DNA of 64,000 nt from a bacterium 336/3. Its GTDB lineage: Bacteria > Bacteroidota > Bacteroidia > Cytophagales > Thermonemataceae. This document shows positions 31,245 to 39,833 of this stretch, in pieces; within the stretch, counting starts at the first letter, position 1; every line of letters starts with the position of its first letter. Where the stretch lies: NCBI GenBank assembly GCA_001281695.1, contig LJIE01000001.1, positions 2,618,586 through 2,682,585 on the forward strand. Reading direction: 5' to 3'. Made by a program: the position numbers and the translations under genes. The notes beneath the pieces were generated by a model. The model made no database searches. It was not told where the DNA came from and saw only the letters and a program-made list of their open reading frames with translations.

Positions 31245-31369
31245 AACATTAATTTTAAGTAAAATAGAACAACTCAAAATTAAATATTTTATAAGCTTAT
31301 TTTCAAAGCTATTTATCCAATAACTCTATTGGCTTTATGAAGGAGCATATATTTTATACCAAGTATTTT

Positions 31370-31957
31370 TTATTCTGTGTTTAGGGTTTTGAGTAGAATT
31401 GTGATGGCGATACCAAAACCAGCTCCTGATACAAACAAGTTCCATTTCAGATGCTCGCCCTTGATAAATTTGGTATATGCCCAAAGAGCAAGCATAAAAA
31501 GTATCACAATGAAGATTTGTCCTACTTCTATACCCAGATTAAATGCAAATAAAGGCAAAAGGATACTTCCTCCAAACATCATGAATTTAAAATTGCTTGC
31601 AAACGCCAATCCATGAATCAAGCCAAAAATGAGTGCAATAGCATATTTGATGTTTGTTTTGGAGAATTTTGTTTCTTTATTATAATTGAGAATATTTGAG
31701 ATGGCTGTTAGCATAATGGTCGCAGGAATCAGCGTGTCTATGAGTTTGGCATTAGAAGGAATGTAATCTAATGCACTCAAAACCAGCGTTATGCTATGCC
31801 CAATCGTAAAAGCTGTAATAATGACAAGTATTTGTTTCCATTGCACAAGCTGAAAAGTAGCACACAAAGTCATAACAAATAAAAGGTGGTCGTAGGCATT
31901 GATATCTGCGATATGATGCCAACCACTCATAAAAAAAGTTGAGAATTTAGAAAACAT
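31370..31957 (-). CDS. HupE/UreJ family membrane protein
   Basis: A 195-aa inner-membrane protein with six hydrophobic segments. The family pattern is clear: GWHHIADINAYDHLLFVMTL (residues 12-31), ITAFTIGHSITLVLSAL (47-63), and FGLIHGLAFASNF (110-122), with histidines that could bind a metal. HupE/UreJ proteins are linked to nickel or cobalt uptake, although the short Bacteroidota form is not proven to do this. It lies 3 bp after the DUF6702 gene, and the two occur together in Bacteroidota. Confidence 0.85.
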   Translation of the reverse strand: MFSKFSTFFMSGWHHIADINAYDHLLFVMTLCATFQLVQWKQILVIITAFTIGHSITLVLSALDYIPSNAKLIDTLIPATIMLTAISNILNYNKETKFSKTNIKYAIALIFGLIHGLAFASNFKFMMFGGSILLPLFAFNLGIEVGQIFIVILFMLALWAYTKFIKGEHLKWNLFVSGAGFGIAITILLKTLNTE

Positions 31958-31960
31958 AGT

Positions 31961-32470
31961 TTATAGACTAAAATTAACTGTACGATTATCAAGACTTAAA
32001 TCATAATTTTCTTCTTTGACAAAAGGAGGTATTCTGACAAGTATAAAATTAGTTTGGGCATATTCAAACTCTTCAAAAAACAGACTATTTGATATTTGTA
32101 TTTTATCTCCTTTTTTGAGTTTAATGGGAATATCTTTGAACCGAATGATATACACATTTGCAGACTTTATGACCTCAGAAGATTTATACACCATTGGTAA
32201 AACCTTTCCATTGATAAAAATTTTAACATGGTTTCCAAAATGTCTGTTGATACCCGCAATATCTTCTTGAGTGGGTTTTTGAATAGCTATTTTTTTGGAG
32301 AGCGTTTTATTGATTGCGTTTTCAAAATCATCAATAAATACCTTGCATTCATAAGAAAGTTCTCCTGTAGCTTGTTTGTATTCGAACAAAGAAGATGTAA
32401 GCTTAATGGGATGACTTGTACTTGAAAAAACAAGAAAAATCAAGCTAATATAGATGAATCTTAAAAACAT
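31961..32470 (-). CDS. DUF6702 family exported protein
   Basis: A 169-aa exported protein. The signal peptide ends near residue 19 (FLVFSSTS), followed by HPIKLTSSLFEYKQATGELSYE, the opening typical of DUF6702. A beta-rich body follows with a second conserved segment, YIIRFKDIPIKLKKGDKIQISN. It is located in the periplasm or outer membrane, and function is not established. Pairing with the HupE/UreJ-like gene downstream suggests joint handling of a metal ion. Confidence 0.78.
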   Translation of the reverse strand: MFLRFIYISLIFLVFSSTSHPIKLTSSLFEYKQATGELSYECKVFIDDFENAINKTLSKKIAIQKPTQEDIAGINRHFGNHVKIFINGKVLPMVYKSSEVIKSANVYIIRFKDIPIKLKKGDKIQISNSLFFEEFEYAQTNFILVRIPPFVKEENYDLSLDNRTVNFSL

Positions 32471-32577
32471 TGAAATAACACAATTAAAGAATGCAACAAT
32501 GATGCAAAAATAATAAACATTATTAAAATTGCAACACTATTGCATTTATATATCTCGTAGTTTTTAAAAGCTGATGT

Positions 32578-34812
32578 TTAAATCATTTTTTCTATAAACG
32601 TATATTGAGTGTATTTTTCTTCACACTCTTTCTGAAAAGCTTCATACCCTTTAGAATTCTTATGATAAGACCTTGTATAAATGTAGATGGTTTTAAGATT
32701 AGACATTTTCTTCAATTTACTGATATGTGCTTTTAAATCTCCCCAATCTATGTGTAATATTGTGATATTGCTCAAATCTGCTTTGGTTTTCAGGATTTTA
32801 CCAATGCTTACATATCTCTGTGTCTGCCATTCGAGCTCACTATTGCTTGTAAAGTATTGGATAATCCAGTCGGGTTCTTCTGTAATTAGTATATTATTGG
32901 CTAATAGAAAATTTTTATCCTCAAATTTGATAACAGCCTTGGCAAGCTCCACACGATTGATAAGTGGATTTTTGAGCAGGTTATTCATCATTCTCTCCCA
33001 GTTAAATTTGACACGTATTCTTGCAAGAATAGTATATAACTCCGCATCTACATATTTTTGTAAGAGTTTATGAACCTCCAAAGAAATAAGCGTTTTTTTG
33101 AGAGAAATTAAAATAACAGCATACAACAAATTATCAGGAATGCCTCCTGTTTTCATCATTTCGAGAGCCATTTTTTGATTTTCGATGTCCGAACTTCTTA
33201 AAAAGCCCTCCAAATTCTCTAAAGCACTCTCATCTAATTGTTTCAAGAAAGGAGTTTCCAGTTGTTCCATCCATTGCTTGATATGCGAAGGCAATACCCA
33301 AGGCAATGAAGCTACTTTTTGAAGCGTTTTGATGTCTGCTTTTTTGAAGTTCTCACCAATACAAATATGTGTAACATCCTTACTTTCAATATCTACCACT
33401 TTCGCATTATATTTTTTACAGAACTCTTTCAATTCTTTGAGTGTGATACTCTCCCATCCTCCCCAAAATGCAATTTTGATGTTTTCTGGAGTTGTTTTTT
33501 GCAGTGGATTTTTAATTTTCTTTTCCAGATAAGCAATCAGATTGCGTTCGATGCTCTTATGAGCAGGTTTTAAACAGCCTTCTACCAGTTCGATATGTGT
33601 TTTATTACTTATAAATTCTTGATTATTAACAAAAACACCCGTCTGAATCTGTTTTTCGGTATCTGTTAAATTTAGTTTTTTAAAATTTTTAAAGAGTGTT
33701 AGTAAAGGATTTCCTTTTTTTACTTCCGTATTTTTAGTAATAGGATTTGAGCCTCCTATATTAAAAATCTGAAGATTTTCGAGTTTATAAAAATCTACAG
33801 GCAATGTTTCTATTTTATTATAACTTATATACAACTCTTTTAAATTACTTAATCTCGTAAATTGTATTGGAATTTGTTTGATTTTACAATTACTCAAATC
33901 CAAAACTTCTAATTTTTCTAAATCAAATTCATTCAAAACTTCCTCCAAATCAAGATTTTTATTACCCTTAATATATAAAACTTTTAAATTTGAAAACCTC
34001 CCTCCTAATGAAGATAAGTTATTATTAATTAGAAAAATTTTTTCAATATATTCCTTGTTCACATGTTTAGGTAGCTTCGTTATATTGAGTTCTGAGATAG
34101 ACAAGGATTTTGTGTGTTCAGATTTATGGAGTTCATGGTCTTGAAGCGTTTCTTTCATATATCCTTGTGGTCCTATGGATATATGCTCTATATGAGTATT
34201 CTGGGTTATGATATCTATCAAGTAATTTTGTAAAACTTCATTTTTATCATTTTGTGTATTGACATAAATTTTTTTGAGGTAAGGTGATAATTGCCCAAAT
34301 ATTTTATGCATACCTTCTATTTCAGTAACGGAATTGATATTTTGAAAATCAAGATTTAAGTTTAAATATTCTAAAAAAGGTAATTCAAATAGAGAAGTTG
34401 GTAAATCTTCAAAAAGAACAGTTGTAGCAATATCAACAATTTGTAATTTTAAAAGCGTTTTAAATATATCTTCTTCAAATCTAAACGCTTTTTTATGTGT
34501 TCCATGAGAGTTTGTCAGAATGAGGTGTCGCAGGTCTTTTGCTTTTTTCAGACTCTTCAAAAATGGTGTATTTGATTCAAAACCCGCTACTTTTATTTTT
34601 TTAAGAGATGGTAATTGACAAATAGTATCAAAAACATCCCAAAAAGGATTTGTTTTTTTTTCCAGATAATCATTTGAAAACACAAATTCAAAACTTGTGA
34701 GATTCACAAGCTTTTGAGCCTGTTCAGCAGAAATAAGTTCTTTTTCACTTCCTACATAATAAAATGTAAGCTCTTCAGGTTTAGTGGTAGCAGTTTGGTA
34801 ATAAGTAGCCAT
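32578..34812 (-). CDS. Leucine-rich repeat protein with a BRCT domain
   Basis: A 744-aa cytosolic protein. Leucine-rich repeats run from about 235 to 370: ISELNITKLPKHV, LKVLYIKGNKNL, LEVLDLSNCKIKQIP, LKELYISYNKIETLP, LQIFNIGGSN. A BRCT-like domain follows at about 445-515: IKIAFWGGWESITLKEL, YNAKVVDIESKDVTHICIGE and the closing VLPSHIKQWME. The last 220 residues are helical and repeat-like (QKMALEMMKTGGIPDNLL). BRCT domains bind phosphopeptides or DNA ends and are rare in bacteria outside DNA ligase. No signal peptide. Function unknown; probably a protein-protein scaffold. Confidence 0.82.
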   Translation of the reverse strand: MATYYQTATTKPEELTFYYVGSEKELISAEQAQKLVNLTSFEFVFSNDYLEKKTNPFWDVFDTICQLPSLKKIKVAGFESNTPFLKSLKKAKDLRHLILTNSHGTHKKAFRFEEDIFKTLLKLQIVDIATTVLFEDLPTSLFELPFLEYLNLNLDFQNINSVTEIEGMHKIFGQLSPYLKKIYVNTQNDKNEVLQNYLIDIITQNTHIEHISIGPQGYMKETLQDHELHKSEHTKSLSISELNITKLPKHVNKEYIEKIFLINNNLSSLGGRFSNLKVLYIKGNKNLDLEEVLNEFDLEKLEVLDLSNCKIKQIPIQFTRLSNLKELYISYNKIETLPVDFYKLENLQIFNIGGSNPITKNTEVKKGNPLLTLFKNFKKLNLTDTEKQIQTGVFVNNQEFISNKTHIELVEGCLKPAHKSIERNLIAYLEKKIKNPLQKTTPENIKIAFWGGWESITLKELKEFCKKYNAKVVDIESKDVTHICIGENFKKADIKTLQKVASLPWVLPSHIKQWMEQLETPFLKQLDESALENLEGFLRSSDIENQKMALEMMKTGGIPDNLLYAVILISLKKTLISLEVHKLLQKYVDAELYTILARIRVKFNWERMMNNLLKNPLINRVELAKAVIKFEDKNFLLANNILITEEPDWIIQYFTSNSELEWQTQRYVSIGKILKTKADLSNITILHIDWGDLKAHISKLKKMSNLKTIYIYTRSYHKNSKGYEAFQKECEEKYTQYTFIEKMI

Positions 34813-34843
34813 TTTTCAATATGCGATATAAATACTTGATAGT

Positions 34844-36646
34844 CTATATTTTAAACAAATAATCGTTGAGTTTATTTTCTGAATCCATATTCATTTTTTT
34901 ACGAATACGATAGCGAGCCTTATAAACACTTTCAGGGGCTATCCTCAGAATAGACGCAATTTCTTTGGATGAGATATTGAGTTTTATCAAGGCACAGAGT
35001 TTGAGTTCTTGAGCTGATAAATCAGGATATTCAGCTATTAGTAATTTAAAAAACTCAGGATTGACAGCATCAAACATTTGTTTGAAAGTTTGCCAGTCTT
35101 TATCTTTAGTTTGAGTTACATCTATTTTCTGTAACAACTGCCTTGTTTCTTGTGGTTTTAGGGAAGTATCAGCTATATTTTTCTTCAAATCGTCTAAAAA
35201 ATCGTTGTTTTCAGCAATAATTAAGGCATAATTCAGCAATTCCTGATTTTTACTTTCAATGAGTTGTTGTTTAAATTGTATCTCCGACTCAAGTATGGCA
35301 TTCAGATTTGCCAAATCAGTTTGTTGTTTTTGTAACTGGTTATTTTTTTCTAAAATTTCTGAATGATTATTTTTTAAGGTTTCATTGAGCTTTTTGATAT
35401 TCTGGTTGTATTTGTACAAAAAGTATAAAAATACAGACATAGCTACCACCGAAACCAAAGCCATAACAATTAGCCATTGTAGCCTTGATAAACTTTGAGA
35501 CTGGAGTTTATTTTTTTCTTCTAAATGAAGTATTTTGATTTCCTGTTTCTCAAATTCGTTCTGAATATCCATTTTTTCAAATTTGGCAATATGCTTGATA
35601 CGAGCTATTGAGTCGTCAATGGCATTGAGCTTTTCCGAAATTTCATAAGCATTTTTATAATCTTTTGTTGTTTGATAATAGTTTTTGAGGGCATCATATT
35701 TATTTTTCAGCAAAAAGACATTCTTATTTCCTTTTGAAATGGTCAAGCCACTATCTAAGCATATTTTAGCTTTTTGTAAGTTATTGAGTTGAGTATAGAT
35801 TTTTGCAATGGAAAAATAAGTAACTGCCACATTTTCTTTATCTTTTACCAAATTGAGTTCTTTATAGAGATAAGTCAGTGCTTTTTCATAAGCTCGTTTT
35901 TTAGAAAAAATTGCACTAATATTGCCACTGATTATCCCCTCCCATTCCTGATTTTCATAGATAATGGCTGTCTCGAGTGCTTTATTAAAATATTGAAGAG
36001 CATTGGTTGTATCTGCTTCATACTGATAAGTCAGGGCTATGGTATTGAGGCTACTAATATAATTAGTAGGATTAGGATTATAATTTTTATACTTTATAGC
36101 TTGAATCATATAATCCCTTGATTTTTTGGTATTTGCCCTCAAATAACTATTACCTATCCCATAATAGGTTGCATAAATATTTTTCTTGTCATCGTATTTT
36201 TTAAAAATGTCCAAAGCTTTCAAATAATACCCTAATGCCTTGTCATCGAGGTGATTGTATAGACATGTTTCCCCTAGCTTCAAAAAAACTTCTCCTTTTG
36301 TTTTTCCTAATTCGTGAGATTTCATGTAATCAGTCATATCCCCTGATACCAATAATCCGTCTTGATATTGTTTAATAGAAAAAAAGTAATGATAAATTTC
36401 TAAATACACCTGAATAGTAAGATACACATTTCCAGATTGTTTTGATTTATCTAAAAGCTTTTTCCAAGCAGCTTTGGCATCATCAATGGTATATTTCTTT
36501 ACTTCTGCATGAATCTCATATAAAATAATGGAAACCGAATCGTGTCTGCACAGAAATAATTTCGTTTCTAATTGATTATAAGCATTTTGAGCTGTTGCGT
36601 ATTGGATAAGAATAAAGTTAAAAATAAAAAATAGGTATTTCTTCAT
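34844..36646 (-). CDS. TPR sensor with C-terminal LuxR-type HTH
   Basis: A 600-aa protein common in Bacteroidota. It has a signal peptide (1-19) and a periplasmic run of tetratricopeptide repeats to about 370, for example ALGYYLKALDIFKKYDDKKN, ALQYFNKALETAIIYENQEW and ALTYLYKELNLV. A transmembrane helix lies at about 390-412, then a long coiled coil, and a C-terminal HTH near 545-595 (LSAQELKLCALIKLNISSKE, then IASILRIAPESVYKARYRIR). The HTH matches the LuxR/GerE fold, so it may regulate transcription from the membrane. Its targets are not evident. Confidence 0.88.
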   Translation of the reverse strand: MKKYLFFIFNFILIQYATAQNAYNQLETKLFLCRHDSVSIILYEIHAEVKKYTIDDAKAAWKKLLDKSKQSGNVYLTIQVYLEIYHYFFSIKQYQDGLLVSGDMTDYMKSHELGKTKGEVFLKLGETCLYNHLDDKALGYYLKALDIFKKYDDKKNIYATYYGIGNSYLRANTKKSRDYMIQAIKYKNYNPNPTNYISSLNTIALTYQYEADTTNALQYFNKALETAIIYENQEWEGIISGNISAIFSKKRAYEKALTYLYKELNLVKDKENVAVTYFSIAKIYTQLNNLQKAKICLDSGLTISKGNKNVFLLKNKYDALKNYYQTTKDYKNAYEISEKLNAIDDSIARIKHIAKFEKMDIQNEFEKQEIKILHLEEKNKLQSQSLSRLQWLIVMALVSVVAMSVFLYFLYKYNQNIKKLNETLKNNHSEILEKNNQLQKQQTDLANLNAILESEIQFKQQLIESKNQELLNYALIIAENNDFLDDLKKNIADTSLKPQETRQLLQKIDVTQTKDKDWQTFKQMFDAVNPEFFKLLIAEYPDLSAQELKLCALIKLNISSKEIASILRIAPESVYKARYRIRKKMNMDSENKLNDYLFKI

Positions 36647-36992
36647 TACTTGAAATGTACAATTTTTGACTACCTAACAAAGTTAAAAAATCGTATTAAT
36701 TAAAAAAATTATATTTTCTTTGGCAGATATAATTTCTTTTTTTCTGATGGTTAAAGACTTTCTAAATCCTATATAACGAATTTTATTTTTTTATGATTAT
36801 ACCTATACAACTCCATATAATATTTTATATATCAACATTTTATATAAAAATCTATTTTGTTTGTCCATATAAAATCTATATTTTAATAATAGCCTTGTCC
36901 ATATTTTATCCATATCACTTTTTTGTTTTTCTCTTTATGTTATGATTTCTTTGTTATCAGAAAAAAACAATTTTTTTCTAAACTCTACAACT
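36647..36992. other. AT-rich gap without a gene
   Basis: A very AT-rich 346-bp interval between divergent genes. It has several TCCATAT and TTTTATAT direct repeats but no convincing coding frame, hairpin or RNA. It must hold the promoters of the TPR-LuxR gene and of the short ORF at 36993. I see no clear TAnnTTTG element. Confidence 0.5.
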
Positions 36993-37148
36993 ATGAAAAG
37001 AAAAGATTTTTTAAGAAAAGGATTTATGGGTTTAAGCTCTTTTGTTGTTGTTCCTACACTACTAGATTCGTGTAAGAAGAAAGATAACGAAGATGTTATG
37101 ACCACCAATGGTTTTACATTCATAAAGACTATTGTTGTTAGTGCATAA
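36993..37148 (+). CDS. 51-aa Tat/lipoprotein-type short protein
   Basis: The reading opens MKRKDFLRKGFMGLSSFVVV and continues to LLDSCKKKD, a twin-arginine-like signal (basic pair, hydrophobic core) and a lipobox-like Cys. Proteins starting this way in Bacteroidota are normally several hundred residues long. Here the reading stops after 51 residues, 23 residues beyond the cysteine, and a terminator follows at once. It may be a genuine small lipoprotein or a gene truncated after its signal peptide. The 68-codon reading from 36942 has no support. Confidence 0.55.
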   Translation: MKRKDFLRKGFMGLSSFVVVPTLLDSCKKKDNEDVMTTNGFTFIKTIVVSA

Positions 37149-37183
37149 AGTTACAATGTGTTCCTTATATTTATTTAACCATC

Positions 37184-37214
37184 AAGCTCTTAGTAGCTTA
37201 CATACTAAGAGCTT
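37184..37214 (+). terminator. Terminator after the short lipoprotein gene
   Basis: AAGCTCTTAGTA pairs with TACTAAGAGCTT around a 7-nt loop, followed by TT and a T-rich run. Confidence 0.75.
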
Positions 37215-37245
37215 TTGTTAGTAAAATACTACAAAACTATTTTTT

Positions 37246-37722
37246 ATGACGTTAGAAGAAGTTTTAGAAAAAATAAAAATTAAGATACAGGAATTAGTCG
37301 TTAACAGATTTTCAGGACGTAGCCATCAGGAAAATTTATGGGTTTCCGCTCAAACAGCCAAAGAGTTACATGAGCATCATAATTTGGTAACGGATATACG
37401 CATCAAAGAACTGTATGAGGTTTTAGGCATTTTGGAAGCTAAGAATATCAAATGTTTTCTGTCTCATGAATCCTTTTCAAGCGAATTATCAAGAGAGCAA
37501 ACCCAACAAATCGAGAGTTTTATTTATAATGCTAAATACTTAAATAAAAGCGTGTTTTTTGAATTTTTAAAATATAAAAGAGATGTTCTCAAGAAACCCG
37601 AATTAGAGAATACCACTGATATGTTTCTAAAATTTATCACTCATAAGCCTCTGATTACAATACTTTATATAGAGTACTGTGATTCATTATCTCAGAGTAA
37701 AAATCTTTCTCATAATAAATAA
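37246..37722 (+). CDS. Hypothetical protein
   Basis: A soluble 158-aa protein, mostly helical and charged (LEEVLEKIKIKIQELVVNRF at the start, then TAKELHEHHNLVTDIRIKEL). I do not recognise a family. It has no signal peptide or membrane segment. It follows the short lipoprotein gene by 97 bp with a terminator between them, and a second terminator closes it, so it is a single-gene unit. Confidence 0.65.
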   Translation: MTLEEVLEKIKIKIQELVVNRFSGRSHQENLWVSAQTAKELHEHHNLVTDIRIKELYEVLGILEAKNIKCFLSHESFSSELSREQTQQIESFIYNAKYLNKSVFFEFLKYKRDVLKKPELENTTDMFLKFITHKPLITILYIEYCDSLSQSKNLSHNK

Positions 37723-37767
37723 ATATTAAGTGTAAATATCTTGTAAGAGATGTTGTTTGTGTTTTAG

Positions 37768-37800
37768 ACACAGTATAAACGATGTTTATACTGTGTTTTT
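37768..37800. terminator. Terminator
   Basis: A 13-bp stem (ACACAGTATAAAC and its complement) with loop GAT, followed by TTTT. It lies between the convergent genes ending at 37722 and 37804. Confidence 0.85.
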
Positions 37801-37803
37801 ATT

Positions 37804-38868
37804 TTAAAAAGGCAAAAGCTCTACGAAACTTTCTATCGTCCTTCCTGCCCAAGTATTTTGTAAGATAGCCACTATTTTATTTTTAAAATCAATATTTCCC
37901 TGAGGAAAAGAGCCCTCTTTCTTCCAAATAATTTGTTTATTTTCAATATCATATAAAACCCACTCCAAATCTTTATCTCCTACACTCCACTCATTAATAT
38001 TTTGGTTTTTAGGGTTTTCTGATTTGAAAAATAAATACTTCCCATCTGATGATATTTTACTTGAAAATAAATTAAAAATGGTTCGGCAACCTATTTGTGT
38101 AAATAGAATAGATTGTTCTTCTTTTCCTGTCAGAAAATTATAAACGCTAAAACCCTCACTTTTCTGAAATACAGCCAGTTTCTCTGTATTTTCTATGAAA
38201 TTAAAGACATTTTCGTCCATGCTTCTCCCTGCAAAATATTGATATGGTATTTCTAAAGTATTGATTAACTGGCTTTTTTCAATATTTTTAGCTATTTCAT
38301 AAATATAAATTTTATTCTCCATTGCCTGATAAGCCAAGTATTTTCCATCAGCACTCATAGTCAGATATTTGGTGTAATCTTTCTTTTCGGGTGTTGGCAA
38401 AACAGACTCTTTATCTTTTTCTAAATCATGGAAATGTAATTCTTTACCATTTGGCACAATCAATATTGGTAATGTAGAATGAAACAGCATATTGACTGTA
38501 TAACGCCTTTCTAAATTGCTGACTTCAATAATTTTATGCAGTTTCAAAAAATTAACACTTTTTTCCTTTACCTCTAAGCCCTGTTCTTTTAATTCTTCTT
38601 GTGTATATTTTCCAGTTTCTTCAAATGTAAAAACATACACCTTTCTATTACAAGAAAATGCAAAATACTGATTATCAAAGCTAAAATCCTGATGCAGAAT
38701 CGTAGCTGTACCAGTTCCTATTCCCTTTACAGTCATAATGTAAAGGGTTTTACCTGTTTTAATATCTAATATTCTTACTTTCCCCAAATAACCACAAATA
38801 CTCAACATTTTTCCATTTTTAGAAAACTGAGCAATATGGTAACCTGTGGGAATTTTGACTTTCATCAT
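37804..38868 (-). CDS. WD40-like propeller protein in an ADP-ribosylation operon
   Basis: A 354-aa soluble protein built of blade-like repeats. Examples are IAQFSKNGKMLSICGYLGKV, KYLTMSADGKYLAYQAMENK and SSKISSDGKYLFFKSENPKN, with the xxS.DGKYLxxxS pattern of WD40/PD40 blades. It has no signal peptide, so it should act in the cytosol. Its start overlaps the stop of the ADP-ribosylglycohydrolase gene by 4 bp (ATGA), so it is translated in tandem with it. It could bring substrates to that hydrolase, but this is an inference. Function unknown. Confidence 0.72.
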   Translation of the reverse strand: MMKVKIPTGYHIAQFSKNGKMLSICGYLGKVRILDIKTGKTLYIMTVKGIGTGTATILHQDFSFDNQYFAFSCNRKVYVFTFEETGKYTQEELKEQGLEVKEKSVNFLKLHKIIEVSNLERRYTVNMLFHSTLPILIVPNGKELHFHDLEKDKESVLPTPEKKDYTKYLTMSADGKYLAYQAMENKIYIYEIAKNIEKSQLINTLEIPYQYFAGRSMDENVFNFIENTEKLAVFQKSEGFSVYNFLTGKEEQSILFTQIGCRTIFNLFSSKISSDGKYLFFKSENPKNQNINEWSVGDKDLEWVLYDIENKQIIWKKEGSFPQGNIDFKNKIVAILQNTWAGRTIESFVELLPF

Positions 38869-39833
38869 TTTTGAGTTGCTTTAGACAATTTCTCAGCTAA
38901 TGAAAATATATCATTCTTTCTTGCTAATGCTTCCACCCAATGAGCAGGGATACTTTCTATACCATAATAAATTCCTGCCAACCCACCTGTCACACAGCCA
39001 GTTGTATCGGTATCTTCGCCCAAATTTACAGCCTTTTGTACTGCTTCTGCATAATTCATAGATTTCAGAAAACACCAAAAACTCGCTTCTAAAGTATGCA
39101 ATACATAGCCCGAAGACCTAATTTCATTTTCTGGATATTCGTAAATTGGGTAAATATTGTAATCTCCAATAGGATTTTCAAGTATTCTATGAAATTTACT
39201 AATTTCATGTTCTGAGCATATCGAATACTCTTTATAAAACGCATTCACCGTTTTTTGCATATTTTTAAAGGCATCCATTTTATTTATGCCCTTCAAAAGC
39301 TCTAAAACGTATTCTATGTAAATAAAACAACTGTTGATAGAACGAATATGCCCATGTGTGATAGATGATGTTTTTGCAATCAGTTCAAAACGCTCATCAA
39401 TAGGCATATTTTGGATATAAAAAGCCAAAGGTAAAATACGCATGAGTGAGCCGTTTCCGTTGTCGTACTCTGTTACACCACCAGCCACAAGAGGATTGAC
39501 GCCATCTCGTACCCGCCTCAAAGCCTGCGAAGTAGCCACACCTATATCAAACACCTTTCCATGTGGTGTCCAATGATTTTCCTGATACCATTTCAAGAAG
39601 TTTTTAGCAATTTTATCTACGTCATAACCTTCACAAAGCGATTCGGCAAGACAAAAAGCCAATGAACTATCATCAGACCATGTACCAGCAGGCTGGTTGT
39701 GTGTACCATAACCTGTCATTTCAACAACAGGACTATTTCTAAGAAGCTCTCTGCTTAGAAACTCCACAGGAACGCCCAAAGCATCTCCTACTGCCATGCC
39801 TATCAAGGCGTCTAAAACCTTGTTTGTATTCAT
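38865..39833 (-). CDS. ADP-ribosylglycohydrolase (DraG-like)
   Basis: Removes ADP-ribose from modified proteins, nucleic acids or small molecules with two Mg ions. At 322 aa it is close to the standard length. Metal ligands are visible: GTWSDDSS at 50-57 (the TxDD motif) and GEDTDTTGCVTGGLAG at about 275-290. The opening ALIGMAVGDALGVPVEF and the NGNGSLMRILPL segment also match the family. It overlaps the Gcr-like gene upstream and the propeller gene downstream by 4 bp each, so the three are a tightly coupled operon. No ADP-ribosyltransferase is nearby. Confidence 0.9.
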   Translation of the reverse strand: MNTNKVLDALIGMAVGDALGVPVEFLSRELLRNSPVVEMTGYGTHNQPAGTWSDDSSLAFCLAESLCEGYDVDKIAKNFLKWYQENHWTPHGKVFDIGVATSQALRRVRDGVNPLVAGGVTEYDNGNGSLMRILPLAFYIQNMPIDERFELIAKTSSITHGHIRSINSCFIYIEYVLELLKGINKMDAFKNMQKTVNAFYKEYSICSEHEISKFHRILENPIGDYNIYPIYEYPENEIRSSGYVLHTLEASFWCFLKSMNYAEAVQKAVNLGEDTDTTGCVTGGLAGIYYGIESIPAHWVEALARKNDIFSLAEKLSKATQK

